This document shows positions 1 through 13,700 of a stretch of 64,000 nt of DNA, in pieces; within the stretch, counting starts at the first letter, position 1; the number at the start of each line of letters is the position of its first letter. The notes below the pieces were generated by a model, which searched no databases, was not told the DNA's origin, and saw only the letters and a program-made list of their open reading frames with translations. Source of the stretch: Liolophura sinensis (lineage: Eukaryota; Mollusca; Polyplacophora; Chitonida; Chitonidae); contig NC_088296.1 in NCBI RefSeq assembly GCF_032854445.1, forward strand, positions 5,791,246 to 5,855,245. Direction: 5' to 3'. Made by a program: the position numbers and the translations under genes.

Positions 1-63
1 GAACCTTAATTGATGAATTAAATACTGATTTCACATTGATCAGATGCACTGAAGGATTTAGTA

Positions 64-3000
64 AAGCCACACAGTGCTATCATCACTCACATCAGGATCC
101 CATTCATTCTGTCACCCATGTGATTACCCTGTACACTAGCCACACAGTGTTATCATCACTCACATCAGGATCCCATTCATTTTGTCATCCATGTGATTAC
201 CCTGTACACTAGCCACACAGTGTTATCATCACTCACATCAGGATCCCATTCATTCTGTCATCCATGTGATAACCCTGTACACTAGCCACACAGTATTATC
301 ATCACCCACATCAGGATCCCATTCATTTTGTCATCCATGTGATTACCCTGTACACTAGCCACACAGTAATATCATCACTCACATCAGGATCCCATTCATT
401 TTGTCATCCATGTGATTACCATGTACACTAGCCACACAATGATATCATCACTCACATCAGGATCCCATTCATTTTGTCATCCATGTAATTACCCTGTACA
501 CTAGCCACACAATGCTATCATCACTCACATCAGGATCCCATTCATTCTGTCATCCATGTGATTACCCTGTACACTAGCCACACAGTATTATCATCACTCA
601 CATCAGGATCCCATTCATTCTGTCATCCATGTGATTACCATGTACACTAGCCACAAAATGCTATCATTAATCACATCAGGATTCCATTCATTCTGTCATC
701 CATGTGATTACCCTGTACACTAGCCACACAATGCTATCATCACTCACATCAGGATCCCATTCATTCTGTCATCCATGTGATTACCCTGTACACTAGCCAC
801 ACAGTGTTATCATCACCCACATCAGGATCCCATTCATTCTGTCATCCATGTGATTACCCTGTACACTAGCCACACAATGCTATCATCACTCACACCGGGA
901 TCCCATTCATTCAGACATCCATGTGATTACCCTGTACACTAGCCACACAGTATTATCATCAGTCACATCAGGATCCCATTCATTCTGTCATCCATGTGAT
1001 TACCATGTACACTAGTCACACAGTATTATCATCACCCACATCAGGATCCCATTCATTCTGTCATCCATGTGATTACCCTGTACACTAGACACACAGTATT
1101 ATCATCACCCACATCAGGATCCCATTCATTCTGTCATCCATGTGATTACCCTGTACACTAGCCACACAGTGTTATCATCACCCACATCAGGATCCCATTC
1201 ATTCTGTCATCCATGTGATTACCCTGTACACTAGCCACACAATGCTATCATCACTCACACCGGGATCCCATTCATTCAGACATCCATGTGATTACCCTGT
1301 ACACTAGCCACACAGTATTATCATCAGTCACATCAGGATCCCATTCATTCTGTCATCCATGTGATTACCATGTACACTAGTCACACAATGCTATCATCAC
1401 CCACATCAGGATCCCATTCATTCTGCCATCCATGTGATTACCCTGTACACTAGCCACACAGTATTATCATCACTCACATCAGGATCCCATTCATTCTGTC
1501 ATCCATGTGATTACCATGTACACTAGCCACACAATGCTATCATCACCCACATCAGGATCCCATTCATTCTGTCATCCATGTGATTACCCTGTACACAAGC
1601 CACACAATGCTATCATCACATACATCAGGATCCCATTCATTCTGTCATCCATGTGATTACCCTGTACACTAGCCACACAATGCTATCATCACTCACATCA
1701 GGATCCCATTCATTCTGTCATCCATGTGATTACCCTGTACACTAGTCACACAGTATTATCATCACTCACATCAGGACCCTATTCATTTTGTCATCCATGT
1801 GATTACCATGTACACTAGCCACACAGTATTATCATCACTCACATCAGGATCCTATTCATTTTGTCATCCATGTAATTACCATGTACACTAGCCGCACAAT
1901 GCTATCATCACCAACATCAGGATCCCATTCATTCTGTCATCCATGTGATTACCCTGTACACTAGCCACACAATGCTATCATTACTCACAACAGGATCCCA
2001 TTCATTCTGTCATCCATGTGATTACCATGTACACTAGCCACAAAATGCTATCATTACTCACGTCAGGATCCCATTCTTTGTGTTATCCATATGAATACCC
2101 TGTACACTAGCCACACAGTATTATCATCACCCACACCGGGATCCCATTCATTCTGTCATCCATGTGATTACCATGTACACTAGCCACACAGTGTTATCAT
2201 CACTCACATCAGGATCCCATTCATTCTATCATCCATGTGATTACCATGTACACAAGCCACACAATGCTATCATCACTCACATCAGGATCCCATCCATTCT
2301 GTCATCCATGTGATTACCCTGTACACTAGCCACACAATGCTATCATCACTCACATCAGGATCCCATTCATTTTGTCATCCATGTGATTACCATGTACACT
2401 AGCCACACAATGCTATCATCACTCATATCAGGATCCCATTCATTCTGTCATCCATGTGATTACCATGTACACTAGCCACACAATGCTATCATCACTCACA
2501 TCAGGATCCCATTCATTTTGTCATCCATGTGATTACCCTGTACACTAGCCACACAATGCTATCATCACTCATATCAGGATCCCATTCATTCTGTCATCCA
2601 TGTGATTACCCTGTACACTAGCCACAAAATGCTATCATTACTCACGTCAGGATTCCATTCGTTGTGTTATCCATGTGATTACCCTGTACACTAGCCACAC
2701 AGTGTTATCATCACTCACATCAGGATCCCATTCATTCTGTCATCCATGTGATTACCATGTACACTAGCCACACAGTGTTATCGTCACTCACACCAGGATC
2801 CCATTCATTCTGTCATCCATGTGATTACCCTGTACACTAGCCACACAGTATTATCATCACTCACATCAGGATCCCATTCATTCTGTCATCCATGTGATTA
2901 CCATGTACACTAGCCACACAGTGTTATCATCACTCACATCAGGATCCCATTCATTCTATCATCCATGTGATTACCATGTACACAAGCCACACAATGCTAT

Positions 3001-6000
3001 CATCACTCACATCAGGATCCCATCCATTCTGTCATCCATGTGATTACCATGTACACTAGCCACACAATGCTATCACCACCCACATCAGGATCCTATTCAT
3101 TCTGTCATCCATGTGATTACCCTGTACACTAGCCACACAATGCTATCATCACTCACATCAGGATCCCATTCATTTTGTCATCCATGTGATTACCCTGTAC
3201 TCTAGCCACACAATGCTATCATCACTCATATCAGGATCCCATTCATTCTGTCATCCATGTGATTACCCTGTACACTAGCCACACAATGCTATCATCACTC
3301 ACATCAGGATCCCATTCATTTTGTCATCCATGTGATTACCCTGTACACTAGCCACACAATGCTATCATCACTCATATCAGGATCCCATTCATTCTGTCAT
3401 CCATGTGATTACCCTGTACACTAGCCACACAATGCTGTCATTACTCACGTCAGGATTCCATTCGTTGTGTTATCCATGTGATTACCCTGTACACTAGTCT
3501 CACAGTGTTATCATCACTCACACGAGGATCCCATTCATTCTGTCATCCATGTGATTACCATGTACACTAGCCACACAGTGTTATCATCACTCACACCAGG
3601 ATCCCATTCATTCTGTCATCCATGTGATTACCATGTACACTAGCCACACAATGCTATCATCACCCACATCAGGATCCCATTTATTCTGTCATCCATGTGA
3701 TTACCCTGCACACTAGCCACACAGTATTATCATCACTCACATGAGGATCCCATTCATTTTGTCATCCATGTGATTACCCTGCACACAAGCCACACAATGC
3801 TATCATCACTCACTTCAGGATCCCATTCATTCTGTCATCCATGTGATTACCATGTACACTAGCCACACAATGCTATCATCACCCACATCAGGATCCCATT
3901 TATTCTGTCATCCATGTGATTACCCGGTACACTAGCCACACAGTATTATCATCACTCACATCAGGATACCATTCATTTTGTCATCCATGTGATTACCCTG
4001 TACACTAGCCACACAGTGTTATCATCACTCACACCAGGATCCCATTCATTCTGTCATCCATGTGATTACCCTGTACACTAGCCACACAGTATTATCATCA
4101 CTCACATCAGGATCCCATTCATTTTGTCATCCATGTGATTACCCTGTACACTAGCCACAAAATGCTATCATTACTCACGTCAGGATCCCATTCGTTGTGT
4201 TATCCATGTGATTACCCTGTACACTAGCCACACAGTGTTATCATCACTCACACGAGGATCCCATTCATTCTGTCATCCATATGATTACCATGTACACTAG
4301 CCACACAGTGTTATCATCACTCACACCAGGATCCCATTCATTCTGTCATCCATGTGATTACCCTTTACACCAGCCACAAAATGCTATCATCACCCACATC
4401 AGGATCCCATTCATTCTGTCATCCATGTGATTACCCTGCACACTAGCCACACAGTATTATCATCACTCACATCAGGATCCCATTCATTTTGTCATCCATG
4501 TGATTACCCTGCACACAAGCCACACAATGCTATCATCACTCACATCAGGATCCCATTCATTCTGTCATCAATTTGATTACCATGTACACTAGCCACACAA
4601 TGCTATCATCACCCACATCAGGATCCCATTTATTCTGTCATCCATGTGATTACCCGGTACACTAGCCACACAGTATTATCATCACTCACATCAGGATACC
4701 ATTCATTTTGTCATCCATGTGATTACCCTGTACACTAGCCACACAGTGTTATCATCACTCACACCAGGATCCCATTCATTCTGTCATCCATGTGATTACC
4801 CTGTACACTAGCCACACAGTATTATCATCACTCACATCAGGATCCCATTCATTTTGTCATCCATGTGATTACCCTGTACACTAGCCACAAAATGCTATCA
4901 TTACTCACGTCAGGATCCCATTCGTTGTGTTATCCATGTGATTACCCTGTACACTAGCCACACAGTGTTATCATCACTCACACGAGGATCCCATTCATTC
5001 TGTCATCCATATGATTACCATGTACACTAGCCACACAGTGTTATCATCACTCACACCAGGATCCCATTCATTCTGTCATCCATGTGATTACCCTTTACAC
5101 CAGCCACAAAATGCTATCATCACCCACATCAGGATCCCATTCATTCTGTCATCCATGTGATTACCCTGCACACTAGCCACACAGTATTATCATCACTCAC
5201 ATCAGGATCCCATTCATTTTGTCATCCATGTGATTACCCTGCACACAAGCCACACAATGCTATCATCACTCACATCAGGATCCCATTCATTCTGTCATCA
5301 ATTTGATTACCATGTACACTAGCCACACAATGCTATCATCACCCACATCAGGATCCCATTTATTCTGTCATCCATGTGATTACCCGGTACACTAGCCACA
5401 CAGTATTATCATCACTCACATCAGGATACCATTCATTTTGTCATCCATGTGATTACCCTGTACACTAGCCACACAGTGTTATCATCACTCACACCAGGAT
5501 CCCATTCATTCTGTCATCCATGTGATTACCCTGTACACTAGCCACACAGTATTATCATCACTCACATCAGGATCCCATTCATTTTGTCATCCATGTGATT
5601 ACCCTGTACACTAGCCACAAAATGCTATCATTACTCACGTCAGGATCCCATTCGTTGTGTTATCCATGTGATTACCCTGTACACTAGCCACACAGTGTTA
5701 TCATCACTCACACGAGGATCCCATTCATTCTGTCATCCATATGATTACCATGTACACTAGCCACACAGTGTTATCATCACTCACACGAGGATCCCATTCA
5801 TTCTGTCATCCATATGATTACCATGTACACTAGCCACACAGTATTATCATCACTCACACCAGGATCCCATTCATTCTGTCATCCATGTGATTACCCTTTA
5901 CACAAGCCACACAATGCTATCATCACCCACATCAGGATCCCATTCATTCTGTCATCCATGTGATTACCCTGCACACTAGCCACACAGTATTATCATCACT

Positions 6001-9000
6001 CACATCAGGATCCCATTCATTTTGTCATCCATGTGATTACCCTGCACACAAGCCACACAATGCTATCATCACTCACATCAGGATCCCATTCATTCTGTCA
6101 TCAATTTGATTACCATGTACACTAGCCACACAATGCTATCATCACCCACATCAGGATCCCATTTATTCTGTCATCCATGTGATTACCCGGTACACTAGCC
6201 ACACAGTATTATCATCACTCACATCAGGATCCCATTCATTTTGTCATCCATGTGATTACCCTGTACACTAGCCACACAATGCTATCATCACTCACATCAA
6301 GATCCCATTCATTCTGTCATCCATGTGATTACCATGTACACTAGCCACACAATGCTATCATCACCCACATCAGGATCCCATTCATTCTGTCATCCATGTG
6401 ATTACCCTGTACACAAGCCACACAATGCTATCATCACCCACATGAGGATCCCATTCATTCTGTCATCCATGTGATTACCCTGTACACTAGCCACACAATG
6501 CTATCATCACTCACATCAGGATCCCATTCATTCTGTCATCCATGTGATTACCCTGTACACTAGTCACACAGTATTATCATCACTCACATCAGGATCCTAT
6601 TCATTTTGTCATCCATGTGATAACCATGTACACTAGCCACACAGTATTATCATCACTCACATCAGGATCCTATTCATTTTGTCATCCATGTAATTACCAT
6701 GTACACTAGCCGCACAATGCTATCATCACCCACATCAGGATCCCATTCATTCTGTCATCCATGTGATTACCCTGTACACTAGCCACACAATGCTATCATT
6801 ACTCACAACAGGATCCCATTCATTCTGTCATCCATGTAATTACCATGTACACTAGCCAGAAAATGCTATCATTACTCACGTCAGGATCCCATTCTTTGTG
6901 TTATCCATATGATTACCCTGTACACTAGCCACACAGTATTATCATCACCCACACCGGGATCCCATTCATTCTGTCATCCATGTGATTACCATGTACACTA
7001 GCCACACAGTGTTATCATCACTCACATCAGGATCCCATTCATTCTATCATCCATGTGATTACCATGTACACAAGCCACACAATGCTATCATCACTCACAT
7101 CAGGATCCCATCCATTCTGTCATCCATGTGATTACCATGTACACTAGCCACACAATGCTATCATCACCCACATCAGGATCCCATTCATTCTGTCATCCAT
7201 GTCATTACCCTGTACACTAGCCACACAATGCTATCATCACTCACATTAGGATCCCATTCATTTTGTCATCCATGTGATTACCCTGTACACTAGCCACACA
7301 ATGCTATCATCACTCATATCAGGATCCCATTCATTCTGTCATCCATGTGATTACCCTGTACACTAGCCACACAATGCTATCATCACTCACATCAGGATCC
7401 CATTCATTTTGTCATCCATGTGATTACCCTGTACACTAGCCACACAATGCTATCATCACTCATATCAGGATGCCATTCATTCTGTCATCCATGTGATTAC
7501 CCTGTACACTAGCCACAAAATGCTATCATTACTCACGTCAGGATTCCATTCGTTGTGTTATCCATGTGATTACCCTGTACACTAGCCACACAGTGTTATC
7601 ATCACTCACATCAGGATCCCATTCATTCTGTCATCCATGTGATTACCCTGTACACTAGCCACACAGTATTATCATCACTCACATCAGGATCCCATTTATT
7701 TTGTCATCCATGTGATTACCCTGTACACTAGCCACAAAATGCTATCATTACTCACGTCAGGATCCCATTCGTTGTGTTATCCATGTGATTACCCTGTACA
7801 CTAGCCACACAGTGTTATCATCACTCACACGAGGATCCCATTCATTCTGTCATCCATGTGATTACCCTGTACACTAGCCACACAGTGTTATCATCACTCT
7901 CACCAGGATCCCATTCATTCTGTCATCCATGTGATTACCCTTTACACTAGCCACACAATGCTATCATCACCCACATCAGGATCCCATTCATTCTGTCATC
8001 CATGTGATTACCCTGCACACTAGCCACACAGTATTATCATCACTCACATGAGGATCCCATTCATTTTGTCATCCATGTGATTACCCTGCACACAAGCCAC
8101 ACAATGCTATCATCACTCACTTCAGGATCCCATTCATTCTGTCATCCATGTGATTACCATGTACACTAGCCACACAATGCTATCATCACCCACATCAGGA
8201 TCCCATTTATTCTGTCATCCATGTGATTACCCGGTACACTAGCCACACAGTATTATCATCACTCACATCAGGATACCATTCATTTTGTCATCCATGTGAT
8301 TACCCTGTACACTAGCCACACAGTGTTATCATCACTCACACCAGGATCCCATTCATTCTGTCATCCATGTGATTACCCTGTACACTAGCCACACAGTATT
8401 ATCATCACTCACATCAGGATCCCATTCATTTTGTCATCCATGTGATTACCCTGTACACTAGCCACAAAATGCTATCATTACTCACGTCAGGATCCCATTC
8501 GTTGTGTTATCCATGTGATTACCCTGTACACTAGCCACACAGTGTTATCATCACTCACACGAGGATCCCATTCATTCTGTCATCCATGTGATTACCCTGT
8601 ACACTAGCCACACAGTGTTATCATCACTCTCACCAGGATCCCATTCATTCTGTCATCCATGTGATTACCCTTTACACTAGCAACACAATGCTATCATCAC
8701 CCACATCAGGATCCCATTCATTCTGTCATCCATGTGATTACCCTGCACACTAGCCACACAGTATTATCATCACTCACATGAGGATCCCATTCATTTTGTC
8801 ATCCATGTGATTACCCTGCACACAAGCCACACAATGCTATCATCACTCACATCAGGATCCCATTCATTCTGTCATCCATGTGATTACCATGTACACTAGC
8901 CACACAATGCTATCATCACCCACATCAGGATCCCATTTATTCTGTCATCCATGTGATTACCCGGTACACTAGCCACACAGTATTATCATCACTCACATCA

Positions 9001-9840
9001 GGATACCATTCATTTTGTCATCCATGTGATTACCCTGTACACTAGCCACACAATGCTATCATCACTCACATCAGGATCCCATTCATTTTGTCATCCATGT
9101 GATTACCCTGTACACTAGCCACACAATGCTATCATCACTCACATCAGGATCCCATTCATTCTGTCATCCATGTGATTACCCTGTACACTAGCCACACAAG
9201 GCTATCATCACTCACATCAGGATCCCATTCATTCTGTCATCCATATGATTACCCTGCACACTAGCCACACAATGCTATCATTACTCACATCAGGATCCCA
9301 TTCATTTTGTCATCCATGTGATTACCCTGTACACTAGCCACACAATGCTATCATCACCCACATCAGGATCCCATTCATTCTGTCATCCATGTGATTACCC
9401 TGTACACTAGCCACACAATGCTATCATCACCCACATCAGGATCCCATTCATTCTGTCATCCATGTGATTACCCTGTACACTAGCCACACAATGCTATCAT
9501 CACTCACGTCAGGATCCCGTTCACATTGTCATTCAAGTGATCACAATGTACACTAGCCACACAATGCTGTCATTACTCACGTCAGGATCCCGTTCATAAT
9601 CTCATTCAAGTGATCACAATGTACACTAGCCACACAATGCTATCATTACTCACGTCAGGATCCCGTTCATAATCTCATTCAAGTGATCACAATGTACACT
9701 AGCCACACAATGCTATCATTACTCACGTCAGGATCCCGTTCATAATCTCATTCAAGTGATCACAATGTACATCAACCGCAGGCAGGTTCATCACACATAT
9801 CAGGACCCTATTCAAGTGATTACCCTGTAAACTAGCCACA
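64..9840. repeat. 73-bp satellite/minisatellite array (about 133 units)
   Basis: Head-to-tail units of 73 bp; the TAGCCACACA landmark recurs at 137, 210 and so on. Each unit reads roughly CACACAATGCTATCATCACT, CACATCAGGATCCCATTCAT, then TCTGTCATCCATGTGATTAC and CCTGTACACTAGC. Almost every unit keeps a GGATCC (BamHI) site. Bases 1-63 are non-repetitive, so the left edge is inside the window. The last units (9490-9840) are divergent and decay before the P450 gene. Variants recur at 730-bp spacing (10 units). No long ORF crosses it on either strand, because 73 is not a multiple of 3 and stops occur. Confidence 0.97.
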
Positions 9841-9988
9841 GGTGAAGGCAGGTGAATATTCTACGACGTGAAACAGCAATCAAATAAATCAATAAATAAA
9901 TTTATTTATCCCTTAATTGTTTCAAAGGCTAGCACCACAATGCTCTAACATTATTTCATTTGTACTTAACGTCAGTCTTCAGACTTTT

Positions 9989-10092
9989 TCACCCGTTAGC
10001 CTCTCACCAATGCGGTCGCTGTGAGTTCAAGTCCATCTCATGCTGGCTTCCTCTCCGGTCGTGCTTGGGAAGATCTGCCAGCAAGCTGGGGA
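9989..10092 (+). repeat. SINE-A fragment (tRNA-derived SINE, 5' part)
   Basis: Matches the box-B region and body of the SINE-A family seen intact at 38021: CTCACCAATGCGGTCGCTG, GTGAGTTCAAGTCC, then CTGGCTTCCTCTCCGG. Head and 3' tail are missing. It lies 116 bp upstream of the P450 start codon, so it may fall in the promoter or 5' UTR. Confidence 0.75.
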
Positions 10093-10207
10093 TATGAAAA
10101 ATGTCTTTCGCGTGTGTGAAGATGATTATGGTGTCCTTTGATGATTTTATTTAATGAGTGGAATTTTTTTCAGAGGTCTGTTACTTAAGGTGTGACAGAT
10201 ATCCACC

Positions 10208-10753
10208 ATGGAGCTAATAACGTGGGTGGCGTTGTGTCTGCTTATGGTAGTCTCGGTAACATACCTCATTAACAGAGGTTCTTCTCGCTATCGGCTACCC
10301 CCGGGACCCCAGGGTTTACCCTTTATCGGCTGCCCGTGGGCGCTGTTCAGCGAGTTCCATGTCCTCTGCACCAGTATGGCCGAGACCTGGGGTGATGTGG
10401 TTAGCATTAACATCATGGGGAAGACGATCGTCGCTCTTAACTCCGCCAGTGTCGTCAGAGAAGCTTTCAATTCTCAGGCCTTTGCAGAGACATTTGCTGG
10501 TCGAGAACCGATGCCTAACTATAACAAGTACGTTTCCCACATGACTAGCTTCCTGCAGCCTGGTCCTGTCTGGTATAAGCTTCGGAAGATTGTCCACAAA
10601 ACCTTGAACCATTACGGAGAGGGTCTGCATGAGAGTGAGAGGACGATCCAAGAGGAGTTAACTCATGTGATAGAAACTTTGGAGAAAGCTGGAAAGTCGG
10701 TGAACATGGACGAAGTTCTCTACCCTTCTCTGATTAATATCATGACAATACTG
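10208..10753 (+). CDS. P450 exon 1 (residues 1-182)
   Basis: Starts at ATG in context CCACCATGG and ends CTG|GTGAGT, phase 0. Encodes the membrane anchor, proline-rich hinge, beta-1 sheet region (WGDVVSINIMGKTIVAL) and helix C with the haem-propionate contacts W122 and R126. The open frame runs five codons into the intron before a stop, which confirms that splicing is needed. Confidence 0.93.
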
Positions 10754-13700
10754 GTGAGTCTGTCGGCTTAGGTCTAATCTATGACCAGATCGTTAGCTGT
10801 TGAGAGGGAAATTTTGACACGAAGAGATGTCCAAATATTCTCGTCCTTCTGTACGGGCGTGTACCTTTGTGCCCTCGTCTGTTCGAACATAAAAGGGCGT
10901 GCACCTATATCACAATGTTCACGTCTGTCTCGTGACACTACATGTGTATACACCTATATCAAAGTATTCTCCTCTGTCAACCACCCTGAATAAGGGCAAT
11001 ATTCTTTATTTCCACAGGATGTCACAATATTCTCCACTGTTACGTTGAAATATATGCACCAGTGTCATGTTTCAGTGTATGCCAGTACATCTATGCCACA
11101 GTGCTGTCTTCTGTCATGTGCTGATATATGGGCATGCACCTATGTCAGAGTTTTCTCCCCTATCAAAATACAACATATGGCCTTGCACCTACTGTAAATC
11201 GAATATAAAACCCATGTGAGTAATTTATTAATGCAGTATGCGTTACATGCATAAATTCGTTAACAAGCACTACAGTTCTAATACTTTTTCAAAATTTTCT
11301 TAATTAGAAATACCTAACTAGCATGCATTCCGGCTTTCACAAATCCAGCTTAATTGATCGTCTGTTAATCTTGCTTTCTTTTAAGCAGGCTTAGCCCCGC
11401 CTAAGTATCGTCACATTGCGACGTTGTTGTTGATTTATTACGGCGATGAAAGACATACAAATGGATAATTTGTACTGGGCGTATGTACGTGATACGATAT
11501 ACGTACGATGAGAGAGGGTATTTCTTATCGACTGTACTTGTCTTCAAATCAGATCACCTTTCCGACATCGCTCGGGGGTTTCCGCCCTTCAAACTTCCTT
11601 TTCATAATGATGATTTCTGAGAAATTTACTCAAATCTGTCACAGTTCACTCAAAGTCTCACTCACACTGCTTATGCATGAGGATTAAACAGTGGGATTTA
11701 TTTATATCACATTTAATCCTTTGTTGTCTCCCAGAGTGAGTGACAGGAATATTTGCTCACACAGCAGGTAAGGGCTTCGTCTATAAAGATCGACAGTCTT
11801 CAAAAGATTAAAAGCTTACGAGGATTAACTTCCTTTGTCTGATCAAGTTACTGTATTGCATAGAATTTTTGCCACATCTTACAGGTGCAAACAAGTCTAA
11901 ATTATGACATTGTTACTTTAATGCTTGAGTTATTTTATTACTTGACGTTTCTGTATTGAAGTTTGATTTTTGTTTATCAGTTCTCCAAACATTCTGTTAA
12001 GATCCGCGAAAGTTGATTCTCGTGAATGTATCTTCTTACCAAATCCGTGAAAGTTTATACCCGCGAATAAAAAGGCATTTACCGCATGTCAGAGTATTCT
12101 GTTCTGTCACCTATCATATGGGCGTGCACCTATGTCAGAGTTTTCTACCATATCAAGATGCAATATATGGGTGTGCATCTATGCCCTAGAGTTCTCCCCA
12201 ATGTCGTTGTAATATATGGGCTTGCACCTATGTCAGGGATTTTCCTCTATCACAGAGGAAACCTCTATTTACACCCCTTGGCCACATAACCAAACCAGGC
12301 TAAATTCCTGCTAAAACAGGATGGTAAAAATAATTATCTATGGTTAGAGACCAAACCCACTTAATTTCAGGGGTGTTTACTAACAGGTTTCAAGATTAGC
12401 AAAAAGTTTTATGTGGGGAGTGTGCAATAACCATGACTGGGTTCATTTAGATGCAAGTGACGCAATCAACTAATGAGTAGCCAAAAATGACTGTGATGCG
12501 TAACGACCAAGTGGAGATCACACTAAAACAGTGCGATAATTGGAATGGAGCAAGTTTTCAAACCACACAATATATTATCTTCAAAGACTGTACAGTCAGA
12601 ACCCATAGTTCCTTTGACTACTTTTAGTAATAATTTCTACAAACTCACTCAAAATAGTCACTAGGGGATCGAATATTACGCCGAGCCTAACTTTGAGGTC
12701 AACTAGTGCAGTACTTTGGCCCCCTACTCGCCGATTAAGTACTCCAATAAGGATTGCTTTACACAGATCATTAAAGCTACCGAAATAAGTTAATTAACAG
12801 TAGTTTATACCAGAATAGATATAAGAAATAACAGCAAAATAGCATCATAACATATGTAAACAGGTCTGATGCAGACATTGCGCCAACAACATGGCCGACA
12901 CGAGTGAGGGAAGTTGAGAATGTGAGCTAAAAAAACATTGAGGCATACCCTGATTAAAATAGCGCCAAAGGCATGAAAAATAGACAATTTAGGTATTTAT
13001 CACTTATTTTCTCCTGTTTTTCAAGTTTAGAATTTTTTTTTATTTAGAACTCTATGAATGTATTTTTGGTCCAAGCAATCATATAAACAAATCTATACGT
13101 CAGCAAGTGGGCATACTGCTTAAGTGAAAGAGCCGACGAGGCAAACTGTTCATCTGTTCCGTCTGTCATTTTTTGTCAGTTGAAAGGCAGACGCTACGAC
13201 TACGATTCGATTGTTCTGGAAAACGCCCGCTTTCTGGATGAGGTCGTCGCTCAGGTTTCTTCACCCGCCAATAACTTCTTCCTCAAACTCTTTCCATTCC
13301 TCATAAAACTGAACATTGGCCCGGGCAGACTTGTGCAGATGGAACTGAGGGCAGAACGACAGTTTCTAACTGACTATTATGAAGAGTCCAAGGTGAGAAC
13401 GTTGATGGTGAACCTAAGCCCAGCGTTGACGGGCAACATTTGCTATCAAAAATAGGATTTTTAGATCGCCATTTTAAGTGATATTGAATATCGGTCACCC
13501 GGTCAGGAGCAGATTCCAGCAGCTAACGACAGTCACATGATACTTTCAAGGTCATGTCACAAAATAGCACACCTTAAAATATGTTCGCATGACATTTCCA
13601 TCCGCGCCGGTTGGTTGATGGAGAGAAAATGGAATGTCACCAAATCCTGACCACCCGGCAAACGGACAAACGGGTGATAGGGTTATTTGTTTCTGGATTT

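Larger units (their letters stand above)
10754..13179 (+). other. P450 intron 1 with degenerate minisatellite and insertions
   Basis: 2.4-kb intron, GTGAGT donor, TTTTTGTCAG acceptor. Holds a degenerate minisatellite of about 55 bp (motifs such as GGGCGTGCACCTATGTCAGA) at about 10820-11190 and 12083-12270. The two halves are split by an 0.9-kb AT-rich insertion (11192-12083). A dispersed repeat shared with 21106-21527 follows at 12612-13073. Confidence 0.8.

Noticed and set aside
1-9840. CRISPR-like direct repeats
   Set aside because: The units are contiguous 73-mers without unique spacers, in an intron-bearing animal genome.
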